From CAZXEU01 sp964639665 (GTDB lineage Bacteria > Bacteroidota > Rhodothermia > Rhodothermales > Bin80), in assembly GCA_964639665.1 (NCBI GenBank), contig CAZXEU010000149.1:1-19946 (forward strand): a stretch of DNA of 19,946 bases, given 5' to 3'. The position numbers were made by a program, and so were the translations under genes. The notes under the pieces are model-generated. The model did no database searches. It saw only the letters and a list, made by a program, of their open reading frames with translations, and was not told the DNA's origin. Below, in pieces: positions 7,966-15,427 of the stretch (the stretch's first letter is position 1; every line of letters begins with the position of its first letter).

Positions 7966-8833
7966 ACGCGTGGCTGAGCAGGAAGAATACGTTCTCCTTG
8001 CGTTCGCGTAATCGGCGGTAGTAGTAAGGAAACCACTGCTCCCCGTAGGGAACATACACCCGCATCCGGTAGCCCTGCTGCACCAGGCGCAACTGCGTTT
8101 GTGGCCGAATGCGGTAGAGCATCTGGAATTCGAAGGCGTCGCGCGAGATTCCTTCGGCCTGCGCAAACGTCTGCGTAGCATTCAGAAGTCTGTCGTCGTG
8201 GGTCGCAATGCCGTGGTATATCCCGGATTTGAGCAGCACCTTCATGCAAGCGACATAGTTGTCGCGAATCTGCTCCATACGCTGGTAAGCCAGACGTTCC
8301 GGCTCCTTGTAGGCGCCCTTGACAAGGCGCACGCGGGCGCGCATGTCGCACATGCGCTCCACGTCGCGTCGCGTGCGCTTGAGATAGGCCTGAAGCACGA
8401 CGCCTACGTGGCGCCCATGTGTGGGATATACGGCGTCAAAGAGGCGCAGCGTGGAGTCGAGAATCCCTGTGCTCTCCATATCAAGGCGCACGAATGCATC
8501 CTGGCTGCGGGCTGCATCAAGGATGGCCAGGAGGTTTTCCAGGCAGAAATCCTCGTCGATCACCTGCCCGATCATGGACAGTTTGATGGATATGTTGTTG
8601 TCCACACCATGTAGCCGATGGGACTCTGCCAGGGCTTGAAGCAGCGCTACGTACGCGTCCCGCGCGGCCTCGGCCCTCGCCCGGTCCTTGACGTGCTCTC
8701 CCAGCACGTCAACAGTTATGCCCAGGCCCTGATCGGTTAGCCGCCGCAGCACGGGCATCGCCCCTTCCATGGTTTCGGATGCAACAAACCCCTTTGCCAA
8801 AAAGAAAGGCAGCTTGAGCCGTGGAAGGGCCAT
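7955..8833 (-). CDS. Proline dehydrogenase (monofunctional)
   Basis: A 292-residue flavoenzyme that oxidises L-proline to pyrroline-5-carboxylate, the first step of proline catabolism. Family motifs appear in order: LDMESTG (118-123), VLQAYLKRTRRD (147-157), VRLVKGAYKEPER (168-180), IATHDD (209-214), and the proline-binding YRRLRERKEN near 272-281. There is no P5C-dehydrogenase domain, so it is the single-domain type. At EFQMLY (235-240) the next residue is Arg where Gly is usual. The start is uncertain: GGAGG lies 20 bases upstream of this ATG, too far for normal use, and the frame is open further upstream without ATG, GTG or TTG close to it. The HAD gene ends 25 bases upstream, suggesting an operon. 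Confidence 0.93.
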   Translation of the reverse strand: MALPRLKLPFFLAKGFVASETMEGAMPVLRRLTDQGLGITVDVLGEHVKDRARAEAARDAYVALLQALAESHRLHGVDNNISIKLSMIGQVIDEDFCLENLLAILDAARSQDAFVRLDMESTGILDSTLRLFDAVYPTHGRHVGVVLQAYLKRTRRDVERMCDMRARVRLVKGAYKEPERLAYQRMEQIRDNYVACMKVLLKSGIYHGIATHDDRLLNATQTFAQAEGISRDAFEFQMLYRIRPQTQLRLVQQGYRMRVYVPYGEQWFPYYYRRLRERKENVFFLLSHAFRN

Positions 8834-8858
8834 ACGCGTAGGCGACCGGACGACCTCC

Positions 8859-9614
8859 TCAGGATGAGGGCAGACCCAGGAGAGCGGGCAGGGAATTCGG
8901 GTTTTCGATCACGACATGAGCGCCGCGCTCCCTTAGCAAGTCCTGATGTGCCGCGGTATCGACGTAGGGAGGCGTTACACCGACAGCCCACATTCCTGCG
9001 CTGCGGGCTGCGGACATGTCATCGACGGTATCGCCGACATAGATGGCCGCCTCCGGGTTAATATCCAGACCGGCGGCATGAAGGATGCCCAGGGCATGTT
9101 GCAGGGGAAAGGGGTCGGGTTTGCCCCTGTGTTCGTGCTTTTCCCGGGCTACCAGCAGCGGGAAGTAGCGCTTCCAGCCCAGACGGTCGCGGGTCCAGCT
9201 TGCTTCCATTTCCGGCCTGCCCGTAACTATGCCCATTATGAGCCTCGCCTGGGCCAGGCTCTCCAGCGTGCGTGTCAGAACGAGGGGGGTTTCATGTGTT
9301 ATGAAGCCGTTCCAGTTGTCGCCGCGGTACCGCCTCTGGAATTCTGCCACCACGCGGTGCCTCGATACTTCCATTCCGCTGTCCGCAATGATGGCGTGCG
9401 TCAGCGTCCAGTCATCATTGAAGCCACCAATATTCTTGTAACGCTGCACCGTACTGTTGCTAATGGTGCGGCCTGTAAAGTGGAAGACCGTCTCCTCGAT
9501 GGCCCGACGATACGAACGGGACACATCCACCAGTACGCCGTCCATGTCGAAAAGAACCGCCTTGATCGCGTCAAAGTGGGCCATCCGCTGCGAAGCGTCA
9601 ACCTGGTGGCTCAC
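8859..9614 (-). CDS. HAD-superfamily subfamily IA phosphatase, unknown substrate
   Basis: A 251-residue haloacid-dehalogenase-type hydrolase. All four catalytic motifs are present: DMDGVLVD with nucleophile Asp23 and Asp25, Thr131 in GIVTGRPE, Lys165 in GKPDPFPL, and Asp195/Asp199 in VGDTVDDM. The stretch DMDGVLVDVSRSYRRAIEET resembles a HAD-IA subgroup of unknown function that I know as 'HAD-SF-IA hypothetical 1'; this is recalled, not searched. The start used is GTG at 9614; ATG at residue 11 (9584) is an alternative, and neither has a strong ribosome binding site. It lies 42 bases after rho and 25 bases before proline dehydrogenase on the same strand. The substrate is unknown. Confidence 0.88.
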   Translation of the reverse strand: MSHQVDASQRMAHFDAIKAVLFDMDGVLVDVSRSYRRAIEETVFHFTGRTISNSTVQRYKNIGGFNDDWTLTHAIIADSGMEVSRHRVVAEFQRRYRGDNWNGFITHETPLVLTRTLESLAQARLIMGIVTGRPEMEASWTRDRLGWKRYFPLLVAREKHEHRGKPDPFPLQHALGILHAAGLDINPEAAIYVGDTVDDMSAARSAGMWAVGVTPPYVDTAAHQDLLRERGAHVVIENPNSLPALLGLPSS

Positions 9615-9656
9615 CTTTTCACAGTACCGGGTGCAGGCAGTTCCAGCAGGAATTGC

Positions 9657-11330
9657 CTAGGAGTTCATCGTAACTAGAAATTCGTCGTTGCTCTTGGTGC
9701 CGCGCATCCGGTCGAGCAAGAATGTCATGGCCTGGATCGGCTCCATGTCGGCCAACAGCTTTCGCAGAATCCAGACTCGCATCAGCCTGGCTTCGGGGAT
9801 AAGCAATTCCTCCCGTCGCGTACCCGACATAACCACATTGATAGCAGGAAAAATGCGACGGTCAGCCATCTCGCGATTGAGTACGAGTTCCATGTTGCCG
9901 GTACCCTTGAATTCCTCGAAGATGACATCATCCATGCGGCTTCCCGTGTCTACCAGGGCTGTGCCAATGATGGTCAGCGAACCGCCCTCTTCGACGTTGC
10001 GAGCGGCTCCGAAGAAGCGCTTGGGTCCTCTGAGAGCACCGGCGTCTATGCCGCCGGAAAGCGTCCGGCCGGAATCCGGGGCGACAGCATTGTGGGCGCG
10101 AGCAAGCCGCGTAATGGAATCCAGCAAGATCACTACATCCTTCTTTGATTCGACCAGGCGCTTGGCCTTCTCCAGAACTATGTTGGCTACCTCGACATGG
10201 CGCTGAGGCTTCTGGTCGAACGTCGAGGCGATTACCTGTCCCTTGACATTGCGCTCCATGTCGGTCACTTCTTCCGGTCGCTCGTCCACCAGCAGAATCA
10301 TGACAAAGACCTCCGGATGATTCTCCGCAATCGCATTTGCAATCTTCTGAAGCAAAATCGTCTTGCCGGTCTTGGGCTGCGCAACAATAAGTCCCCGCTG
10401 GCCCTTGCCAATAGGTGAAAAAAGGTCAAGGACCCGCATGCTCACGCCATTGGGCCGGGTTTCCAGGCGAAGCTGCTCTTCCGGATACAGGGGAGTCAGG
10501 TAGTCAAAGCTGTGGCGCTCGCCAGCCATGCCCGGTTCGCGGTCGTTGACCTTGTTGACCTGGATAAGCGCGAAGAAACGCTCACCTTCTTTCGGAGGCC
10601 TGACGTCTCCATGCACCGTATCTCCGAGGCGCAAGCCGAAGCGCTTGATCTGACTCGGTGAGACATAAATGTCATCGGGACTGGGCAGATAATTGTATTC
10701 AGGCGAGCGCAAAAAGCCGTATCCGTCGGGCAGTACCTCCAGGACGCCAACCTTCTGGATCATGCCGTCGAGTTCCGTACGGCTTGGATCATGCTGGGCC
10801 ATGTAATTGGGGCGGCTTTCGTAGACGCGCCTGCGCCGGTCATCATGGCCGGCGTGGCGCCCATCCCTGCGCGTCCGCTGGCGCTCGCCCCTGGCGTGGG
10901 ATCCGGTCTTGCGTCGTCCCCCACCACGTTCTCTGCCGCCTTCCCAGTGACCGGATGAACGGTAGTCTCGTCCCTTGTGCCGCGATTGCTTCGGCGGACC
11001 GGGCTCACGGCCGGCCACCTTGGAATCGTCAGCCGACTCAGATCCCGGCCGGTTCCGATTGCGGGTGGCCCGCTCCTGCGGCTGCTTTGCTGCTGGCGCA
11101 ACGGCAGGTCTTGAAGCGGCAGAGGCGTTCGCCTTCTTCTTCGGCCTCACGACGGCATTCTTGTGCGCGCCTGCCGAAGTGGGGCCTTCAGTGACTGAAT
11201 TGGCGCGGTGCTCCAGGATTCTGTAAATGAGATCCTGCTTTCGGAGCGTAGAAACTCCCTTTAGCTTCATGTCCCGGGCGAGATTCTTGAGATCTGCCAG
11301 TTTCTTCGATTGGAGGTCGCTAATCTTCAT
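9657..11330 (-). CDS. rho: Transcription termination factor Rho with a long basic disordered insertion
   Basis: A 557-residue hexameric RNA helicase that ends transcription. Residues 1-42 are the Rho N-terminal helical domain. Residues about 46-184 form a low-complexity insertion rich in Arg, Gly, Ser and Lys that E. coli Rho (419 residues) lacks. The cold-shock RNA-binding domain follows (DGYGFLRSP, 202-210). The ATPase core has Walker A AQPKTGKT (317-324), Walker B ILLDS (401-405) and the secondary RNA-binding region GALRGPKRFFGAARN (431-445). The frame stays open upstream to a GTG at 11423, but MKISDLQSKKLADLKNLARD is the family's normal start, so ATG 11330 is chosen. A 363-base leader precedes it. 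Confidence 0.97.
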   Translation of the reverse strand: MKISDLQSKKLADLKNLARDMKLKGVSTLRKQDLIYRILEHRANSVTEGPTSAGAHKNAVVRPKKKANASAASRPAVAPAAKQPQERATRNRNRPGSESADDSKVAGREPGPPKQSRHKGRDYRSSGHWEGGRERGGGRRKTGSHARGERQRTRRDGRHAGHDDRRRRVYESRPNYMAQHDPSRTELDGMIQKVGVLEVLPDGYGFLRSPEYNYLPSPDDIYVSPSQIKRFGLRLGDTVHGDVRPPKEGERFFALIQVNKVNDREPGMAGERHSFDYLTPLYPEEQLRLETRPNGVSMRVLDLFSPIGKGQRGLIVAQPKTGKTILLQKIANAIAENHPEVFVMILLVDERPEEVTDMERNVKGQVIASTFDQKPQRHVEVANIVLEKAKRLVESKKDVVILLDSITRLARAHNAVAPDSGRTLSGGIDAGALRGPKRFFGAARNVEEGGSLTIIGTALVDTGSRMDDVIFEEFKGTGNMELVLNREMADRRIFPAINVVMSGTRREELLIPEARLMRVWILRKLLADMEPIQAMTFLLDRMRGTKSNDEFLVTMNS

Positions 11331-11532
11331 CTGGTTGCGGGTAATGGATGTCAGCGCATACCCTGTGTAGGCTGCACCGCAGTGGTGATCGGAAACAATA
11401 CCTCGGCGCGCAGGCACCTGCACGGCCTGCCGTTACGTATCGACTTTAGGCTGAGGGGGCTACACCCATTAAGGTGGGGAGAAACACGGATGCGTCGCAA
11501 TTGCCGATCAGGAAGGCCGGCTCTGGAACGCG

Positions 11533-11559
11533 CCGGGCGTGGAGCTACACCCGGTTTTT
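11533..11559 (+). terminator. Terminator-like hairpin on the plus strand within the rho leader
   Basis: CCGGGCG (11533-11539) pairs with CACCCGG (11548-11554; one G-U pair) around an 8-base loop and is followed by five T residues (11555-11559). It is oriented to stop transcription running antisense to rho, although no plus-strand gene lies immediately upstream. On the minus strand the same hairpin has no T tract after it. Confidence 0.45.
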
Positions 11560-11590
11560 CCTTGGTGCTGAAAGCGGATATACACTATCG

Positions 11591-11617
11591 CGCGAAGCTG
11601 CCTGGAGTTGCTTCGCG
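11591..11617. repeat. Inverted repeat CGCGAAGC / GCTTCGCG
   Basis: Two perfect 8-base arms (11591-11598 and 11610-11617) are separated by 11 bases. A related palindrome, TTCGCGAA, lies at 11670-11677. Together they could be an operator with half-sites or a hairpin in the rho leader RNA. Function unknown. Confidence 0.4.
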
Positions 11618-11634
11618 AGACAAGATCTTGGTCA

Positions 11635-11666
11635 AAAAGGTACGTGCGCAGCTCCCATAAGGGCAA
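11635..11666 (-). promoter_or_regulatory. Weak promoter candidate for rho
   Basis: On the minus strand TTG (11666-11664), a 21-base spacer and TACCTTTT (11642-11635) resemble TTG / TAnnTTTG with one mismatch and a slightly long spacer. It would give rho its own transcript independent of porX-folC. Confidence 0.22.
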
Positions 11667-11693
11667 CACTTCGCGAAAAATAACCTGAAAATA

Positions 11694-12989
11694 CTAGTCG
11701 GACACCCGCTGGAGTACTTCCGCAGCCAATTGATGCGACCCAGCCACGAGCACCGCGTCCTCGTCCTGCGCTGCGTCGCAAAGGTGGCGCCACCCGTCAG
11801 CAACAGAGCCGCAATGCACGACCTCAGCGCCTTGCGCCTGCAGTGCGGTCTTCAGATCGGTTGCGCCCAGGCTGCGCGCAGAGTCCGGTTTGCAGGCCGC
11901 GACGCGGGCCTGGGCAGCAGCCAGAGCCGCAGCCATCTGCGCAATGTCCTTGTCCATCATTGCACCAAAGAGAACAAACAGGCGCCCGGAACAGTGCGTG
12001 CGCATGTGATCCAGCGCGGCGGCGAGACTGGACGGATTGTGTGCGACATCCAGAACGGTGGTCGGCTCGTGCAAAAGCAACTCCAGTCTTGCCCGCAGAC
12101 CCGACAGCCTGGCGACATGCCTTAGTCCGTCGTAGACGGCTTGGGGCACCAGATCGGAGAACAGGAGTTCCGCCGCGCATATGGAAAGGACAGCGTTTGC
12201 AACCTGATGCCGTCCGGCCAGGCCAATTTCAAGGTCCGGATAGTTGTTGGCGGCTGTTCGTGCCGTCAGGCTGATCCGATCAGGCATCAGGTCGACGGAG
12301 TCTACTGCGCATCGCGGTTTGTGGAATGGAGCATTGCGATCCGAAGCGACGTCGAAGAGCACCTTAGAGGCAGCCCCCTCAGCGCAGACGAGCACGGGCA
12401 CGCCAGCCTTGATGATGCCTGCCTTCTCGCGGGCGATCTCGCTGACGGATCCGCCCAGAATATCCATGTGGTCAAGGTCTACCGAGGTTACTATGGACAA
12501 TGCAGGCTGGATGACGTTGGTAGCATCAAGGCGACCTCCCAGGCCTGTTTCAATTATCGCCAGATCTACGGCTCGCTCCGCAAAGAAGAGAAACGCAAGA
12601 GCTGTTGTCGCTTCAAAAAAGGTGGGTCCAATGGCATCAAATGCAGGCCTGTAGCGCGTAATGGTACGGGCAAGCCACGCGTCCGGCGCGGGTACTCCGT
12701 CAATGCGCATCCGTTCGTTGACGCGCAGCAGATGCGGAGACGTGTGCAGGCCCGTACGCCGGCCCGAAGAAGTGGAAATGGCTGCAAGCAGCGAGGCGGT
12801 GGAGCCCTTTCCGTTGGTGCCTGCTACGTGGACACACTGAAGGCCCTGGTGGGGATTTCCCAGCGCATGCAGCAAGTCTGACATGGCTGAAAGGCCGCCT
12901 CGATAGGCCGTGGCTCCGGCCAAGGCGAATCGGGGCAGAGCATACAGGTAATCCTCCCAGTGCGGATGAAACTGGACTTCGGTCCGCAC
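11694..12989 (-). CDS. folC: Bifunctional folylpolyglutamate synthase / dihydrofolate synthase
   Basis: A 431-residue Mur-ligase-family enzyme that joins glutamate to dihydropteroate and/or lengthens folate polyglutamate tails using ATP. The P-loop GTNGKGS is at 57-63. HTSPHLLRVNERMRIDG follows at 82-98, then ETGLGGRLDATNV, SVDLDHMDILG and REKAGIIK, all family motifs; the C-terminal domain contains LDVAHNPSSL. The start must be GTG at 12989, because the conserved WEDYLYALPRF begins at residue 11 and no other start codon lies between the stop and it. That GTG directly abuts the porX stop codon in the same frame, which suggests translational coupling. No strong ribosome binding site is visible. 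Confidence 0.95.
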   Translation of the reverse strand: MRTEVQFHPHWEDYLYALPRFALAGATAYRGGLSAMSDLLHALGNPHQGLQCVHVAGTNGKGSTASLLAAISTSSGRRTGLHTSPHLLRVNERMRIDGVPAPDAWLARTITRYRPAFDAIGPTFFEATTALAFLFFAERAVDLAIIETGLGGRLDATNVIQPALSIVTSVDLDHMDILGGSVSEIAREKAGIIKAGVPVLVCAEGAASKVLFDVASDRNAPFHKPRCAVDSVDLMPDRISLTARTAANNYPDLEIGLAGRHQVANAVLSICAAELLFSDLVPQAVYDGLRHVARLSGLRARLELLLHEPTTVLDVAHNPSSLAAALDHMRTHCSGRLFVLFGAMMDKDIAQMAAALAAAQARVAACKPDSARSLGATDLKTALQAQGAEVVHCGSVADGWRHLCDAAQDEDAVLVAGSHQLAAEVLQRVSD

Positions 12990-14558
12990 TTACCGTCTTG
13001 GTCGCATCCTGACCACGGGCAGGATCATTTCCTCCATCGAGGCCCCGCCGTGCTGGATCGTGTCCCGGTAAAGGTTGACATACCGGTGATAGTTGGTTGG
13101 ATAGACGAAATAATAGTCCTCCTTTGCGACGATGTAGTCCGTCGCGAGACGGTCAAACGGCAAGCCGTACGAAAGCGGATCCGATATGCAGATCGCGTGC
13201 TTGCGGTTGGCCCTAAGTCCGCGACCGCACTTGTAGCGGAGCGACGTGGAAGTGCTGCGGTCACCTCGCACCGTAGTGGAATGCAGGCTGCGCACCGCAC
13301 CGTGGTCTGTCGTCAGGACAATAGTACACGCATGATCCGCCAGAGTCTGGAAGGCCTGGTACAGCCAGGAATGCTCAAACCACGTACGTGTCAATGCCCG
13401 GTATGCCCGCTCGTCCGGCGCGAGTTCCCTGAGTACGTCCGAGTCGGACCGGCTGTGGGCCAGGATGTCCACGAAATTTACCACGATGGCGCTCAGATTC
13501 GTTTGAAGGCAGTCCGTGACCTCCTGCGCGAATGCGTGGCCGTCCGAAGTGCCCTTCAGCTTTCGGTAGCGCATACGGACATCGGCGCGTCCCCTTCTCT
13601 CGAGCAGGCCGGCAAGGTATGCTTCCTCGTGGCGATTGCGACTGTGGTCATCCTCCTGCCCATCCGACCAGGTGCGTGCGTATCGGCGAGCGATATCTCT
13701 TGGCAGTAGACCACTGAATATGGCGTTTCGGGAATACGGCGTCGCCGTGGGAAGTATTGAGTAATGGAAGTTCTTCTCGATGACAAACAGAGGCTGAAGA
13801 AGTCTTTCCATCTCGAGCCATTGGTCGTACCGCATGCAGTCAATCACGAAAAAAAGTACGGCATGCTTTTCCTCCAACTCCGGCAGAACCCATTCCGGTA
13901 TCACTTCATGGGAGAGGACGGGCCGGTCCTGGCGGCTTCGAGTATCATACGAGCGAACCCAGTCCTGGTATGAGTCCTCCACAAACCTTCCGAAGGCACG
14001 ATTGGCTTCCTGGTACTGGTCGGCAAGGATTTGCCGGGCTGCCTCGTCCCCCTCCAGGGAAACGTCATAGTGGACCAGTTCGCGATATAGTTCTGTCCAC
14101 TCCGAGTGGGAGAGCGGATTCATGAGGGCAAGCGTGATCTGCCGGAAACGGCGAAGGTAATCCTGGGAAACTCTCTGGTGTCGCAGCGCTGCACGCTCCA
14201 GTAGCCGCTTGCACGTGAGCAGGATCTGGCTTGGATTTACGGGCTTGGTCAGGTAATCACTTATCTGACCCCCGAGAGCTTCCTCCATCAGACGCTCCTC
14301 CTCGCTCTTGGTGACCATGACAACGGGAACTTCCGGCTGCACCCGCTTGATCGCAGCGAGCGTCTCAAGGCCCCCCATACCCGGCATATGCTCGTCCAGC
14401 AGAACGATGTCAAACGGTGTCGCCCTGATCCTTTCCAGCGCGTCGGCTCCGTTGGCGACACTGGTAACCCGATACCCGCGTTCCTTCAGAAAAAGTACGT
14501 GGGGACGCAGGAGGTCAATCTCGTCGTCCGCCCACAGAATGTGCGGCTCAGTCGGCAT
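12990..14558 (-). CDS. porX: PorX-type response regulator with C-terminal PglZ domain
   Basis: A 522-residue regulator. Residues 1-120 are a receiver domain: acidic Asp11/Asp12, phospho-acceptor Asp55 in LLDEHMPG, Thr83, Lys105 in LTKP. A helical linker follows to about 230. Residues about 230-520 are a PglZ domain of the alkaline-phosphatase superfamily with candidate metal ligands Asp240 (FFVIDCMRYD), Thr271, Asp364 and His368 (NFVDILAHSRS), Asp418 and His419 (TTDHG), and His503. In Porphyromonas and Flavobacterium, PorX works with the PorY kinase to control type IX secretion, and its PglZ domain is reported to hydrolyse oligonucleotides. The organism therefore probably has T9SS, although no secretion gene is in this window. 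folC follows with no gap. Confidence 0.93.
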   Translation of the reverse strand: MPTEPHILWADDEIDLLRPHVLFLKERGYRVTSVANGADALERIRATPFDIVLLDEHMPGMGGLETLAAIKRVQPEVPVVMVTKSEEERLMEEALGGQISDYLTKPVNPSQILLTCKRLLERAALRHQRVSQDYLRRFRQITLALMNPLSHSEWTELYRELVHYDVSLEGDEAARQILADQYQEANRAFGRFVEDSYQDWVRSYDTRSRQDRPVLSHEVIPEWVLPELEEKHAVLFFVIDCMRYDQWLEMERLLQPLFVIEKNFHYSILPTATPYSRNAIFSGLLPRDIARRYARTWSDGQEDDHSRNRHEEAYLAGLLERRGRADVRMRYRKLKGTSDGHAFAQEVTDCLQTNLSAIVVNFVDILAHSRSDSDVLRELAPDERAYRALTRTWFEHSWLYQAFQTLADHACTIVLTTDHGAVRSLHSTTVRGDRSTSTSLRYKCGRGLRANRKHAICISDPLSYGLPFDRLATDYIVAKEDYYFVYPTNYHRYVNLYRDTIQHGGASMEEMILPVVRMRPRR

Positions 14559-15427
14559 TGCGAGTTGCTACGTGGCTTGAGCGAGTGCAAGCGTGGCGGC
14601 CATACCCAAGGTACACACCACGCGGTGCGTGGCAAGTAAGGCTGCCCCCACCGCTGCCCCTAGTACGTTCGGCAAACAACAAAGTGGCACGCGGAAGCCA
14701 AGAAGCGGAGCGTCCGTGGATGCCCGGGAAGTATGGTTTGCCGGAGACCGGTATAGCGGCTCTGCCTTGCGGCAGGTCACGGTCTCAGAGTCTGGACAGC
14801 CGCCGCAGCCGTTGCGCTCGTCCGCTTGCGCGCGATCGCCGCGCTGTCGGAAACAGGGGCTTGATCTGCGCGAGGGTGAAATGCCATTTTGGCGCAGAAC
14901 CCGCGTTGGTCGGCTAGCCGTATTCCCTGGCTGGCCAGCCCGCATCCGGAGCGGGGCGCCGGCGCCGCAAAGACGGCACCCGTGACGGTTGTGACCGCTT
15001 GGTGGCAGGCTTGCCGAGTCACGAGGAGCTGCCAGGCCAAGCCGCCGTGGAGTGGGACTGCACGGCTCTCCAGTGCAGGCCAACCGGCTCGCCTGCCGAC
15101 ACAAGCTTCCGCCTCGTGGCCGTTTGCAGGCGGTCCGGAATTCGGAGTTGCAAGCCTGCGCCATCGGCAGAAGGACTTAGGATTGCTGGCTACGTCGGAC
15201 AGGGCAGGCTGGATCTGGCGCACTGCCATACACCCGGACCCCGGAGAGCATCTGGCCACAGTTGGAGCATGGCGCAATGCTGCTCCAGGAATTGCCCGGC
15301 AGCGGGCCCCTTGTGGCCTCATGCTTGGCCTGCGCGCGGCGCTGCGCGGAGCGCAACTGCGCCCGCCCGTAGACAGCGTAGTCCTTCGGGAAAACAAGGC
15401 GGCTTCGGAATGACCGACCGGCTGAGT
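14559..15427. other. 869-base stretch with no recognised gene
   Basis: Open frames exist on both strands, but their translations are rich in Arg, Cys, Ser and Pro and show no domain I know. One minus-strand frame (15164 to 14568) ends nine bases before the porX start with a hydrophobic tail (NVLGAAVGAALLATHRVV), which could be a decayed gene or chance. A perfect 6-bp hairpin CCACGC-GGT-GCGTGG is at 14618-14632. I saw no match to RNase P RNA, tmRNA, SRP RNA or tRNA signatures. Confidence 0.5.

Larger units (their letters stand above)
11331..11693 (-). other. rho leader / folC-rho intergenic region
   Basis: 363 bases between the folC stop and the rho start contain no recognisable gene. They hold an 8-bp inverted repeat (11591-11617), a hairpin followed by T residues on the opposite strand (11533-11559), two copies of the 9-mer GCTACACCC 85 bases apart (11459-11467 and 11544-11552, plus strand), and a weak promoter candidate. 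rho genes are often autoregulated through their leaders, so a regulatory 5' UTR is a reasonable inference. Confidence 0.5.

Noticed and set aside
7372..8181. 269-residue minus-strand frame
   Set aside because: It is antisense to trxB and out of frame with proline dehydrogenase; both real genes have full motif sets.
14618..14632. Hairpin CCACGC-GGT-GCGTGG as a terminator
   Set aside because: No T tract on either strand; short GC hairpins are common here.
14568..15164. 198-residue minus-strand frame ending just before porX
   Set aside because: Cys/Arg/Ser-rich translation without motifs; only the hydrophobic tail and spacing are suggestive, so it is mentioned under the gene-free stretch rather than called.
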